Below are positions 43,858 to 55,500 of a stretch of 64,000 bases of DNA, piece by piece (position 1 is the first letter of the stretch; each line of letters starts with the position of its first letter). Source of the DNA: Carettochelys insculpta (taxonomy: Eukaryota > Chordata > Testudines > Carettochelyidae); assembly GCF_033958435.1 (NCBI RefSeq), contig NC_134167.1, forward strand, positions 4,918,001-4,982,000. The letters are read 5' to 3'. A program made the translations under genes and the position numbers. Under the pieces are notes generated by a model. The model was not told the DNA's origin. It ran no database searches and saw only the letters and a list, made by a program, of their open reading frames with translations.

Positions 43858-44722
43858 AAGGAATCCTTGTGTCAGACACTTAATGCTCAAGAAGAGAGTT
43901 AACACCAGCCCTGGAAGCAACAACCTCTGGGTGGACATGCCTCCAGGGGATGAATTCTGGTTGTTTTCTTTTGTAGGTATTTATGGTCTTTTCCATTCCG
44001 AAGCAGGGCCCTGGGACTTATCAGCCTGGAACTCACCCACTCTCACATGCACACACACAATGGATCCAAAGCTACTTGGGAGAACAGGCGGTGACCTACT
44101 GAAGCTTTGGTGAAAGCCCAGGGGTGGAGAATGACCTGCTGTTTCCTGGGTGGACTCTGGCACTGACAGGATCACTATAGCTATTTGCAGGAGGCTGGAG
44201 TGAAGGGACAGAGACCGTTTTTCCTCCACCTTGTTCAGTTTCTCTTTGCTGCTTGAGACTTCTGTATGTTTAATTCCCACCCCAGCTGAAGTCTGTTATA
44301 TTGTAGCCTGAGTGATCCACATGCTTCATATCCCCCACTCAAACCACAGTGGTGCTGGGATTTGTGTGCAGGGAAACAACAAATATTTCACAGGCAGCCC
44401 CCAGTCTCCTCTCTGAGGCTGTACCTGTTCCTGGATGGGTGAACATTGGATCAGAATGCAGGCACCTCTGAACCCAGGGGCTTCTTTTGCCAGTTCCAAG
44501 GGGTGGGGATGGATGACTTTAAATTTTCTCTTGTCCTGGGACTGACAAAAGTTTTACAATTGAAGAAGAAACCCCTCTGCCATTAAAAGGTTGTCCTGAT
44601 GTTTCCAAATTGCTCCTTCGATGGGGAGCTTTTCTTTTATGCTGTTGGGTTTGGGTTGGGTGGGAGAGGCCATCCATGGATGGGAGCCTATGTATGTTAT
44701 GCTTTAAGTTGTCTTTTGTTTT

Positions 44723-44803
44723 CTATATACATATATAGTGTATGTATATAGAGAGCACCTATATCTACATATATGTATGTATATACACAATCATATACAT
44801 ATC
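44723..44803 (+). repeat. (AT/AC)n-rich tract in 3' UTR
   Basis: TATATACATATATAGTG, TATGTATATAGAGAGC and ATATATGTATGTATATACAC runs: an interrupted alternating purine-pyrimidine tract. Confidence 0.85.
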
Positions 44804-44920
44804 CTGTGTGGCTTTTTTGTAATTCCTTTCTTTCCTTTTTTTTAAAATGATCAAACAACAACGACAAAAATGTATTATTGTAAAATTTATTTTTTTTAAT
44901 AATGTCTATAATGGAAAAAA

Positions 44921-44926
44921 AATAAA
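44921..44926 (+). terminator. GFRA2: Candidate distal poly(A) signal of GFRA2
   Basis: AATAAA inside GGAAAAAAAATAAACGG, about 1.2 kb after the stop codon. Cleavage is expected some 10-30 bp further on. The upstream T-rich and TGTA-containing sequence fits a polyadenylation site. Confidence 0.65.
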
Positions 44927-45270
44927 CGGAGAACAGAACCAAAATCTTGATTCTCCCAGCCTCTGAGAGGGCTTCGGGCACAGGAGAGCAACCAGCGCAT
45001 TTAACCCATGGCTACAATAAATGTCCTAGGAAGCACCTGGCGTACTGTTCGGTTCCATGCTGTGTGGCTGATGTCCTGGTGCTGCCTTTGGTCATTGTCC
45101 CTGCAAGTGCAGCAGCTGTCAAGGAGGGTGGTTACGATGCAGTGAATTGTCACACGGTCTGTGAAACTCAAAAGCAGAGGGATTTCTGGGCTGGGAGAAG
45201 GCATTTGTCCACACTTGGTTGTTGCATATCTCTTCTTCCATGTGAGATCAGGTAATCCTGCTCTCTCAGG

Positions 45271-45541
45271 CTGTGTCTGCACTAGCTCCCAACTTCGAAG
45301 GGAGCAGGGTAAGTAGGGTGTTGGGAGATTGTTAATGAGGTGCTACGGTGCATGTGCAGCACTCACTAAGCTAATCCTCCCGCGCAGCAACTTTGAAGTG
45401 TTAAACTTCAAAGTGCCAGCTCGTGTGTAGCCGCAGCTCATCTGCCAGTACTTCAAAGTCCCTTTACTCCACTTCATTAATAATCTCCTGACACCTCACT
45501 TACCATGCTCCCTTTGAAGTTGGGAGCTAGTGTAGACACAG
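45271..45541. mobile_element. Palindromic MITE with ~70-bp terminal inverted repeats
   Basis: The left arm starts CTGTGTCTGCACTAGCTCCC and the right arm ends GGGAGCTAGTGTAGACACAG. About 70 bp of each end is inverted-repeat (through TTAATGAGGTG at left, CACTTCATTAA at right) with roughly a tenth of positions mismatched. The central 130 bp includes another small inverted pair, ACTTTGAAGTGTTAAACTTCAAAGT. No coding frame. It lies about 330 bp past the GFRA2 poly(A) signal. Confidence 0.85.
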
Positions 45542-45604
45542 ACTTAGGTACTTCTATGGCCCCCATGGCTGCAGTGGTCACAGTCTTTCAGCATTTACCC
45601 TCCT

Positions 45605-45665
45605 CTCACCCTGTAAGTCTGGGCACTGCTGTTATCCCCAGGAACTGAGGCCCAGAGGAGCTAAG
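45605..45665 (-). repeat. MIR-like core fragment, antisense
   Basis: CTGCTGTTATCCCCAGGAAC then TGAGGCCCAGAGGAGCTAAG is the reversed MIR core. Confidence 0.55.
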
Positions 45666-47041
45666 GGGAAGAATTTCAAAAGCATCTAAGTGATTCAGGA
45701 GCCTATATCTCATTTTCAAATCTGACTCAGGTTTTATGGACTTTTTAATTAGGTTAGGCTCCAGAGTGCCGAAATCCATTTTGCAAATGGAATATAGATG
45801 CCTAAGTCTGTTAGGCACCTAAGGCCAGATTTTTAAAGGCATCCAGGCCCTGAAAGGAGGAGAGAGGCTTTAAAAGTTTCCAATTCCCACTGGCTAGGTG
45901 CGAGCTGCCACCTGAAGTTCCTAAACCCTTTTAAACATTGGGTCCCTACTGACTTTCCAAAGGAGTCTGTAACAGAGCAGGGAAGTGAAAGCAGCTCACC
46001 CGAGTCCTGTCACCAAAGTGCTGTCCTGCTGTTTCAGCCTCCATGGCCCATCCACTCTGAAATCCCACCCCTCCAGGTTTCCATCAGCATCCATTGCTTG
46101 GAGGAGCCCAGGCTTTCCCTGGGAGCCTGCCCTGCAAACTGTTTCTGCTTGCTCAGGGTTGACCCATATTTCTATCAAGCTCCTCCCCCTGCGTCTCCTT
46201 GTCTGCTGCTTTGAGATCCTGCTTGGTGCCTGTGGCAGTTGCCTCAGGTATTTCACACTGTCCATGAGTGGGGGTGATGAGGTGTTTGATGGTTTGAACT
46301 GGAACTGGGCTGTTGAGTGAGGCAGTCTCGTCTGGCTGGAGAAAGAGGAAGTGGGCCCAGGGCCCAGCTCGGGGTCTCCATTTGGCCTCCCTTTCGCTGA
46401 GATGGATTGTACTGATGGCTTCTTGTTTCTGGGCTGACAAGTCTGTTCTACGCTGTGTCCCTGTCAACTAATAACCCTTCTGTTCTCCCTGCTGAATGAG
46501 AGCCACATCTGACTGCAGATGGGGTGCAGGGCTTGGGGATCCCCCACACTCTGTGATACTGGGTTTGATGCTCTGCATGGAATGAAGCCAGGTCACTGGA
46601 TCACCATGAGAATGGTAACCAGCCAGCTCTGCATGTGTCCACCTCCAAGGAGCACAAAGCGAAACTGACCATTTCTTGTGTGTCAGAACTAGTATTACAG
46701 ATCAGGGCTTCCCTGGGCTGGGAGCTGCCCAGATACATCCTACCCCTGCACTACAGTGGAGAGCGGTAAGTCCCAGCTCAGGTATGTGCAGGAATGCCAA
46801 CGCCACTCAAGGTCGCCACGTGGCCAGGGTGGCAGCTCAAGCTAGCTGCCTGAGACCAAGTCCATCTGAAAGCCAAAGTACGTGCTCCAGGAGATGGCAT
46901 GAGCTGCCATGTTGCGATATTTAGCACGCTGGCTTGAGCAGAGCTAAGACTTGTATGTCTGCCCAGACTGGGATTCACACCTCCCAGCTGCAGCCCTAGT
47001 CAGAGACAGCGCCTGCTCCCCAAAGTGCTTGCAGTGTAAAT

Positions 47042-47454
47042 CAGCCATGGGCAGCCTACAGCAGTGACTGGGCTGCACGAGTGGCCCTCCTTCCAGAGTG
47101 GGTCACAAGATTGTCATAATCAATGCAGTCTCCTGGGATAGGGCAGTTTTGCTACCTGTGCTGGCTCACCTAGAATTTGTGGGGTGGGCCAACGGACCCA
47201 TAGCAGGGCTGTGATTGGTTGCAGAGGGAGCGCACTGCTCTCCCAGTCAATGCTGTGCGCAGTCACCACGCACCTCGCTTCTCGTGCCGCAGCCTCATGT
47301 GCTTGTCACTTTAGTAATACTGGTATGGAAAAAGCCACACAGCTGCAAATCAGCAGACCCTGGCACCCCTGTGTATTGCAAAATTGCTCCCAGGCCGTAC
47401 ACAGAACCCCGAAGGCTCATATGTGGCCTGCAGGCTTCAGGTTGCCCACCATTG
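47042..47454 (+). mobile_element. hAT-like MITE, family B
   Basis: Starts CAGCCATGGGCAGCCTACAG and ends AGGTTGCCCACCATTG, so CAATGGTGGGCAACCT and CAGCCATGGGCAGCCT form terminal inverted repeats of the Charlie type. Flanks GTGTAAAT and GCCTAAAC match at 5 of 8, consistent with a worn 8-bp duplication. Homologous to 16750-17141. Confidence 0.75.
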
Positions 47455-47461
47455 GCCTAAA

Positions 47462-47570
47462 CAGGACAAATGCATGGATAGAATGACTCGCCTAAGGTCA
47501 TACAAGAGGCCGGAGGCAGAGCTAGGAACAGCTCCTTGTTGCTGACTTGCAGACCAGCATCCAGTCAAAA
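47462..47570 (-). repeat. MIR-like CORE-SINE, antisense
   Basis: GACTCGCCTAAGGTCATACA, GAGGCCGGAGGCAGAGCTAG and GCAGACCAGCATCCAGTC-type words form the reversed MIR 5' half, adjoining the hAT-like MITE. Confidence 0.55.
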
Positions 47571-47754
47571 CCCTGGTATTCAGCATAATGGATGGTTTGA
47601 ACAGGAGAGGCAGTCCCCACAGAGAAGGGGTAGATGATATAGTAGATTGGTGCGGACCTAGTCTCCAGAAACTAAGCCAATCCTTACTGGACAGGGAAAG
47701 ATGGAAGGAACAAGTGATGGAGGCATTGGACACCACGGGTGCTGAGCTCGTGGT

Positions 47755-47779
47755 TGATGATGATGATGATGATGATGAT
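47755..47779 (+). repeat. (GAT)n trinucleotide repeat
   Basis: About eight tandem GAT units. It produces an aspartate run in an otherwise unsupported open frame at 47588-47785. Confidence 0.95.
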
Positions 47780-48794
47780 TGGTGATGATGAGACCAGCAT
47801 CCAGCACTTTGGACCATGCTGCCTCCTGCTATTTGATATGTCTGTCATGTATGCTTAGTTTCCTGCCCAAACCAGTACCTACCCCACTTAGCCCAGCAGA
47901 GCAAGCAGGAATCAATCGCACTAATCCCATCACCCGCTCTGTTCTGTGTCTCTTCCCACACCCCATCATGCTTCCTGGGCAGAGCTGATGCAGAGAGCAG
48001 AGCAAGAAGCACTCTGCTCAGTTTTGCAGGAGCGGTTTGGAGACAGAACTGTAGTGGGGAGAAATAAATGTCCGCTCTGAAATTTGTAAAACTAACCCAA
48101 TCTGATGTGGAAGTTGCCAAGGGGAAAATAAATATGTCACGTTTCTCGCCGGAGTCGCTTTGCAGACCCAGCCTGCTCTTTAATATATTCGCTCCTCTAA
48201 AAGCTGAGGGAATGACAGGCACTGTAAACAGAAAGCCAGATGTGCTAAGTAGTTTGGTGCTGAAAAATATCAACCACCATCCAGGACTCCAGAGGCCAGG
48301 AGAGAGGGAGTAATGGGATACCTGATATGTGGGGTGTTTAGGACCAAAGTTTGTCTGCCTTATGCCGGCTAATCTCTAATGAAATCAGCAAGACTTGGGC
48401 CCCGGAAAGGCCAGAAGAGTTTTGCACTTACAGATGATTTTTAAAGGGATTGATTGCATCTTTTTGGGGGGCAGAAGAGCCTGAACTTTTCCCTGCTCGG
48501 CTTTTTTCTTTTAACCCTGCAAATACTGAGAATGTCAAAAATTAAATTAAAAATATTATCCAAGTTTTGGAAAGGAATCAACCCAGCTGCATCTGGGCAT
48601 GAGCCCACCATTAAAAGAAGGGGTTCAAGAAGAAACTTATCCTAGCCTAGAGGCAGGTTAGTCCATATTTCCCTACTGCAGACCTGTTTGCACCTTCTTG
48701 GTCTGAGGCAGCACAGCCTATGTTCCTACCAGGAAGGTTTGGGGATGGGGTCAGGAGTATACCCTACGCAGGTAACAAAAGATTAAATAGTAAC

Positions 48795-48882
48795 AGAGAG
48801 GAAGCAGCGCTGGTCTGTAGCCTAACAAAACAAAAAAACCTTTAGTCTTTAAAGGGCTACATGACTGCTTTTTGTTTTGAAA
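48795..48882. mobile_element. Fold-back Penelope-tail remnant, T-rich variant
   Basis: CAGAGAGGAAGCAGCGCTGG then TCTGTAGCCTAACAAAACAA faces TTTAGTCTTTAAAGGGCTAC and TGACTGCTTTTTGTTTTG. This is the tail variant at 6395-6440 with a partial opposed copy. Confidence 0.65.
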
Positions 48883-49160
48883 TGATTAAAGGAAGCCTGA
48901 GAAGCCAACTAACATATAGCAGCTTAATTGATGATGAAGCCCAGCTGGGAAGGGGCTGACAGAGGACTATAAATAGAGGAAGGCTCCCCCAAAGGGGGCT
49001 AGAGGGAGATAGAGGAATGTTGTAATAACTGCTTGGCTTTAGAGTGGAATAAAGAGGAAGCCTGGGAAACAGACAGTGGCAGCAATAGGGGCCTTACTTG
49101 CATAGAGGAGGCTGGCAAGCAGCCAGGGTGTAGCAGGCCTATTTACCAAGTGATAGAGGG
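48883..49160 (+). other. Possible LTR-like fragment
   Basis: Contains GGACTATAAATAGAGGAAGG (TATA-like) and, about 90 bp further, GGAATAAAGAGG (poly(A)-signal-like), the order found in LTRs. No TG...CA ends or duplication were found, so this may be coincidence. Confidence 0.3.
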
Positions 49161-49671
49161 AACAATTTCCCACCTCCAAACACACACACACAAATTTTCA
49201 CAGGATGATATATTCCATGATGTTTTCCATGTTTTATGTTGCATCTTCCCCTCATGACCTTGAAGGATGTGATAGAACCACATACTACTGTATGTTTGCC
49301 CTGCAAATGCACTTTTAAACTGTAGCCTGCTCCCCTGAATTCCTTTGAAATGATGCCCCTGCTGGGTGAAGCAGCTCAGGTGACTTGCCCCGAAAAGAAG
49401 GCAGGAAGTGAACTTGGCAGGAGCCCCTGGGAGGTGTTTGACAGGGAACACAAGAGGGGAAGCTGGAGAGGATTGAACACTGAATCCCCAGGAGGATGGA
49501 GGTAGGTAAATACATGTGTTGGTATATTATTATTGCGAGCTTTGGGGAAGGGTCCTGTGAGGCCTCACCCCGAATGTAGGGTGAGCTCAGAGAGGTTTGC
49601 TGGGGAAAGGACTTGAGAAAAGCCTGGTAGGAAGTTTCAGACAAGTAACCATGTGCATCTGCATCAGTAAA

Positions 49672-49770
49672 ATAAACAAGAAGTCCTGTGGCCCCTCAAA
49701 GACTGACTTGTTTATTAGGGCATGAGCTCTCGTGGGCTGCAGCTCACTTTGTCAGATGCAGGACATGAAC
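49672..49770 (-). mobile_element. Penelope-tail fragment, antisense
   Basis: AACAAGAAGTCCTGTGGCCC, CTCAAAGACTGACTTGTTTA, GGGCATGAGCTCTCGTGGGC and CACTTTGTCAGATGCAGGAC is the antisense tail without an opposed arm. Confidence 0.7.
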
Positions 49771-51950
49771 GAAGCCGTTGGCAAGGTTGGAGACTTGCAG
49801 ATGGAGATGGTAGCGCTACCTCAGCGTTAAAGAGGCTGATTCAGTCAGGATGCAGATGGCCCACTTCCAACACTGACAAGGTGAGAATACGTAAAGGGGG
49901 AAATTACTTATGGTCGTGAGAGAGCCATTCCGAGTCCCTGCTGGTTTGGACCTTTGGTTGGGTGGGCAGGGGTAGGGCTGAATCATGGGAAGAGAGAGCA
50001 CGGAAGGGCTGGAGCCGCTGGCAGCAGAGGGAGCACGCCAGCAGTGAGCACACTCTCCAATGCTAGTTTGTGCAGGGGGTTGTGGGTGGAGACATGGAAA
50101 TATGGACTGAGAGCTCTCTGGACCCTGCACCAAGTCATGAACAAGAGATCTTTGCTCTTGGAGTCGCTCGGGCACGAGCACTAAAAAAAGAGAAACACCA
50201 GGAGAGAGAAGGGTTGACGGAGCTGGAGTTAAAGATCACTCCCTCTCTCAGTGAACTGAATTTCCATTGCACGGCTCTGATGTCATAACACTAGCTGATT
50301 TGGGCAGCCATCAATTCTTGTTTTCTAATAGGAAACAAAAAGGGAAGGACGTTCCCCCCCTCAGAAAATCTTATACCTTTCCTGGGTTTCTCCATGCAAC
50401 ATCAAGAAGCACAAAAGATGTTGCTATTGAAAAGTCACAGAAGACAGGTGAGAAAAGGGCAAATACTTTATAGCACCTCTCTGTAGAAAGGGAAACGAAG
50501 ACAGCCCAGTAACACGAGCAGTGGGTGAAGCTGCTGCTTAGAGAGGTAAGCTCCCCAGCCTGTGGTCCCACCCACACTCCAACCCTGCTCTGCCCAGACC
50601 TTGCCCCCTTCCCACTGCCTGGCTCTTCTCTCTTCCCACTCATTCCAGCCAAATCCCTGAACCCAAATGTAGCACGTGAGGTTTTGGAGAGGGTGGAGAA
50701 AACCTCTTGTAGAATTTCTTCCTAAAGCAAATGGAACATGTTCTCCACTGCATACCAGATCGTGAAGACTGGACACGTCATTAAAAGCACTAAATTTGGG
50801 AACAAGAAATGTCAGTCATGGGACTTGTGATATCACCTGAAGACTGTGAGAGATTTATTTGCAAAAACTTAGTAATAAGGGCAAGTCAGTGGTCCTGCTG
50901 ACTACAACATGAAATATTATGGGATATCATGGTGCAGCTCTTCACTGTTTTATATTTTCTTAATCAGACTTTCTAAGCAGATTTCAGAGTTTGAATCTAC
51001 TCTTAAGTCTTCCTAAAGTAATCATTATAGATTACTGCATATTTAAACTCACTGAAACAAAGACTGTTTGAAATTAATCAGTCAGAGCTGTTAAGTGTGG
51101 CCATAACAAAGTTAATTGCTTTGAGAAAAAGGGAACGCTAATTTATTTTGTGTGGTTTTCATAACAAGGCATGTTTATGAAACTTCACTATGTGTTTATG
51201 TTACAATATGTTTCCAAAGATTTTAGACATAGCAAAAGAATTAATATTTTAGCAAGATACTGATTTGGGAGGAGGCCTCTCTAGAAACTAGTTCATCACA
51301 TAGTTACCTGTCCAGCTACCTGGAAGGAAAAGAATGTTGTCTGTTTATGGGCTCTGTTCAACAGCAGGCTAGAATGAGAGTAGGGATGGATAGAAAGGGC
51401 AGGAAGCAAATTTTGGGAGCACATTTTGTATTATAGTGTTTAAAATTAAAATTTGTCTTTTATACAAGGCTGATATTTCGAAGAACTTATTTAAAAGCTA
51501 TGTCTGAAGATAGAAGAATCATTTAAGGCTAAAGCAGAATACTCTGATTGGGCGTCTAAATAGCTATGCAAGGATGTTAGAGTTGTGATTTTATAAGATT
51601 CAGCCCCAAAATAAAGAAATATTGAAAGCAAATTTTAAGATAAGATCCTGTAGATGTAGTAAAGCACCACGGGTTTCAATTCAGGGTTAGCCCATGCCTG
51701 CCAAATGGTTTTAATTACCACTTCATGGCTCTTTCACAGGTTCAGTGTTATGGTAAGAAGTCCAGCAAGCTGAAAGACTTTTCACTTTTAAGTTAACAGA
51801 GACACTGGTGGCAGGAGTAGGGAGGTGAAAAGACACCTGCCTGCTAGCTGCAACAACCTGTTTTAGGAGCCTTCAGGAACTGTCAGAATAGGGATAGAAA
51901 GAGTAGAAGGGTTGAGTGCTAGGACCCAAAGGAGGCATTGCCTCCTTTTG
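49771..51950. other. Intergenic sequence, no recognised feature
   Basis: No exon or structured repeat is recognised. From about 50820 to 51700 the sequence becomes AT-rich, free of recognisable repeats, and rich in homeodomain-type words (TAATTA, TTAATC, ATTAAT). Confidence 0.45.
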
Positions 51951-51954
51951 TCTC

Positions 51955-53265
51955 TTACAGGCCCAGGGATTTACAAACCAGTCATCTTACCTTCTGTACC
52001 CTGAATGATAATGGAGCAAATCAGTAAGTAATCAATTTGCAAACATCTAGGTAAGGTGCTAAGTAACTGCTGGCATGGATTTGTCAAGAGCAACAGTGTC
52101 AAACCAATCTGTTAGCTTTCTTTGACAGAGTAACAAGCCTGGTGCCTAGGTGGGGAGAGGTGGATGTGGTATAGCTGGACTTGAGTAAAACATTTGGTAC
52201 CATATTCTCATTAAAAAAAGGTGAGTGCACAGCTGATGGGATAACCATTCCCAGAAAGTAGTTATCAGTGGTTCACAATTGTAATGAGTGGGGTTCCCCA
52301 TTGATCAGGTCTGAGCCTGGTTCTGTTCTGTATCTTCATCAGTGATTTAGATAATGATGTAGAAAGTACATGGATAAAATTTGCAGATGATACCAAGCCA
52401 GGAGGGGTTACAAGTGCTTTGGAGGATAGGATCGTAATTCAAAAGGAGCTGGGGAAACTAAGAGAAATGGTCGAAGGTAAATAGGATGAAGTTCAATAAG
52501 ACAAATGCAAAGTACTCCACTTGGGAAGGAGCAATCAGTTTCACGTGTACAAAATGGGAAGCAGCTGTCAAGGAAGGAGTACTGGAGAAAGGGATCAAGG
52601 GTCAAAGTGGACCATAAGCTAATTATGAGTCATCAGTCAACAGTGTGATGCTGATGCAAAAAAAAACAAACAAACATTGCTCTGGGATGTACTAGCTGGA
52701 CTGTTGCAAACAGGACATGAGGAATATTTCTTCTGCTCTACTCTGTGCTGATTAGGCCTCAGTTGGAGTATTGTTTCCATTTCTGAGCATTGCATTTAGG
52801 AAAGATGTGGACTAATGGGAAAAAGGCCAGAGAAGGCAATGGAAAGCGAATAAAGGTCTAGAAAACATGACTTATAACAGAGGATTGAAAGAATTGGGTG
52901 CATTTAGTTTGTAAGAGGGAAGACTGAGATGGGGCATGAGACTGTTTTCAAATGCGTACAAGGTTTTTACAAGATTGTTCTTAAATGCTGCTAATGGGGC
53001 AAGAAGAAGTGGGTTTAAATTGCCACAAGGGAGGTTAGGTTGGACATTAAGAAAAACTTCCTAGCTGTCAGGGTGATTAAGCACTGGAATAAATTGTCCA
53101 GGAATGTTGTGGAATCTCCATCATTGGAGATTGTAAAGAGCAGATTAGACACGCACCTCTCAGGGATGATCTAGATGGTGCTTGGTCCTACCATGAGTGC
53201 AGGGGGCTGGACTTGACCTCTTGAGGTTCCTTCTGGTGCTATGATTCTATACAATTTGGCCTTTG
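51955..53265 (+). mobile_element. CR1 LINE, sense, decayed
   Basis: Continuous CR1 sequence from the reverse transcriptase region (GGATTTACAAACCAGTCATC), through TTTGCAGATGATACCAAGCC (catalytic FADD motif) and GTTGGAGTATTGTTTCCATT, to a 3' UTR ending GGGGGCTGGACTTGACCTCT and ATGATTCTATA. Many frameshifts and stops. It covers more of the element than the copy at 42370 and is clearly older by decay. Confidence 0.9.
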
Positions 53266-53939
53266 GTTTTAAAGAAATTTATGGTTAAATTTGTATCTAT
53301 TCACTCATATTAATAGTTTCTGATCTAAATATCTTCAGCACCATGCAGCTTGTAGCCCCTTTGACGTCTGATTGCTCCCGTTGGCAGACACCTCTGTGAT
53401 GCCAAACGTTCTACAGTGTGTAAATCATGCCCCCTCTCTGTGCTGATAGCTATTCCCGGTGCTCCTCCATACCACCCACCAGTGAGCTGCCAAGAATTCC
53501 CGATTTAACCAGGAGCAATGGATGTGTGTGTGTGGCTGAACGCCCCCACTACACATAGGTGTAATTATACCTTCCCTGCCTCAGTTACAGCCATGCAGAT
53601 TGTACCTGCACTGATAAATATTTATATCCAAGATCAGACGATATTTGCTGTACTGACGAATGTGCCAGTTGCACTCAGGTATCTTGCACCTGCTGTGCAG
53701 CTGAAAGCACTGTAGCTTCAAGGGGGAACTTATTTGTAGTGGGGCTGACGGCAGCAAGTTTAAGATGCAAAATCCTCCCGCTATCCTGTGGAACCCTGCT
53801 AAGCTTCTTGTCTTAACCAAACTGTTTTTTGTCAAAGCAGGGGGTCACCATGGGGGACAAAACCGTGACTGCCAGATGCAGCTGAGATAAACTGAAGGGA
53901 ATGCCCCTTTGCTGTCACAAAGAGCAGGGATGGAAGGCC

Positions 53940-54126
53940 CATGTGTTGCCTCTTTTTTTCCCTATGTGGGCAGAATAAATTTTGCCCTGTGCACCAGGTC
54001 ATGTGTGGATGTGCACCACGAATAGAAACACAGGCTGCTGGCTCTGGGTGCTCTGCTATTCAGCTGGGCAGCTCCTGAATCTCTCCTGGGCAGCCACCCA
54101 ACTGCTCAACATACAGGGAACACTAG
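53940..54126 (+). mobile_element. hAT-like MITE, family A
   Basis: Starts near CATGTGTTGCCTCTTTTTTT and ends CAGGGAACACTAG. Contains GGGCAGAATAAATTTTGCC, ACCACGAATAGAAACACAGG and CTGCTATTCAGCTGGGCAG, shared with the other copies. The duplication is not clear. Confidence 0.7.
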
Positions 54127-54600
54127 AAGTCACCCATTCTAGCTGCTAGGGAATGTAGGGTCAACCCATCTAGTCCAATGTCCTGTTTCTAACAGTAGCC
54201 TCATACAAGAACCAAAGCAAATGTCTCTGCCCCTGCCAACAGAGGTCTCATAGTGATCTCTCTTAATTAGAAGTTGGCTTCATCCCTGAAGTATGAGTTT
54301 GAATATCCCTGCTGACCTCTTCTGTCACCAGGCATAATGACTCTGGATAATCTATCCCATAGAAATATCCAACTCCTCCTTGACTCTCAAGTTCTTGGTG
54401 TTAGTCACTTCCTGTGGCAGCGGGTTCCACGGTAAAATGAGCTTGGGAGGGAGGGGGAAGGGGAAGTTTCCTTTTATCAGTTTTGGAAGTGCCACATTTT
54501 AATGTCATTGGACAAACCTTTGTCTTGTGTAATGAGTCTGGTGCCAAATTGCTCATCTTTAACCACCTTTGTGAAACTTCGTTGCATCCCTCTTGTTAAA
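54127..54600 (-). mobile_element. Old CR1 LINE, antisense
   Basis: CATCTAGTCCAATGTCCTGT, CTAACAGTAGCCTCATACAA, TCCTGTGGCAGCGGGTTCCA (equivalent to the GGAGTTCCACAGGTT block near 3565) and AAACTTCGTTGCATCCCTCT follow CR1 order in antisense. No frame remains. Confidence 0.65.
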
Positions 54601-55434
54601 AGAAGGGCGGGGGGCAATCGAATCCCTTCTCCCTCCTTCCCCAGCTCTGATGCAGCAGGAGATGAAGTGAGTGGTATTTTTTTTAACCATGTGGCTGTGA
54701 TAATGCCATGGGGACTTCATGACGAAGAAGGCCGGTCATGCGTGGGCAAGGGATGTGTGCTTGGAAGAACGCTTCAGTGGCTTCATTCCAGCCCTTCGTG
54801 GAACGGCATGAAGCCACCTAGGTAAAAATGGTGAATCTAAAGGCAAACTCATGAAATAAATTCCTGATGTGTGCGTTGATGATTGGCTGGTGCAACCACT
54901 GGGTTATGTGATGAAGGTTTATGGGCTGATGACAAGGTTCATGGGTGATGTGATGATGACAAGGTTTTATACCACGTGAATCTTATCACAGATTATTTCC
55001 TTTTAATTAGCAGCATTAATTTTGTTAGAGTGATGGGACAAATAGCATTCAGTGTGAGGGAAAGTGATGTCTGCTCCTGTGTCACAGAAGACAAGTTAAT
55101 GCCACAGGAAAGGCATTGACGTCAGTCAGTATATCAAAAAGAAGGGAAGTGGTGTCACAACGAAGAATGTGAGGTCATAGTGCATGTCACATGAAGTTGA
55201 CAGAAGGTGGTGTGCCACCTGAAGGAAATAGAGCTACAAAATGTATTCAGAATAACCAACATTGCTGCAAATCACAGGGTCTCCATCTACAATGAAGACA
55301 CCTTATCTGATGGATAAAAGGATTTCTGGAACAGTCCTTCCTGCGGGGAGTGGGTTGAATGAAGGAACTCAAGCTGTCTAGAGTAGCTTTCCCTTCTGCC
55401 TGAGCCCTGACCAAGTCTCATTTCCTAGGGAGCT

Positions 55435-55500
55435 GGAGGGAGACTGGATGGGGGTTAGACTAGATGACCTTTGGGATTCCTTCTAATTCTGATTCTAAGT
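55435..55500 (+). mobile_element. CR1 3'-terminal fragment
   Basis: GGGGGTTAGACTAGATGACC then TTTGGGATTCCTTCTAATTC and TGATTCTAAG is the last 60 bp of a CR1. Confidence 0.75.

Larger units (their letters stand above)
43720..44945 (+). other. GFRA2: GFRA2 3' UTR
   Basis: Non-coding sequence from the stop codon to the downstream poly(A) signal. It contains no recognised transposable element, unlike the flanking DNA, and includes an AT microsatellite near its end. The 3' limit is inferred from the AATAAA at 44921. Confidence 0.75.
1..44950 (+). other. GFRA2: GFRA2 gene, 3' portion (5' end outside window)
   Basis: This span holds the last five coding exons and the 3' UTR of GDNF family receptor alpha 2. 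The family binds neurturin outside the cell and signals through RET; the mature receptor is attached to the membrane by a GPI anchor. Bases 1-27140 are intron: the first exon here starts with the last base of an arginine codon after a good acceptor, and no upstream cysteine-rich domain exon of about 110 codons appears earlier in any frame. That intron is therefore at least 27.1 kb. Complete introns are 1367 bp, 3859 bp (28760 on; about 3860), 7633 bp and 3115 bp. The assignment rests on the string of family motifs and on exon lengths matching what I recall of mammalian GFRA2. Confidence 0.93.

Noticed and set aside
47588..47785. Open frame ending in an aspartate run
   Set aside because: The run is a GAT microsatellite. 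The preceding words (DIVDWCGPSLQKLSQ and similar) are not tied to a family I can name with confidence, and no start or splice context supports a gene.
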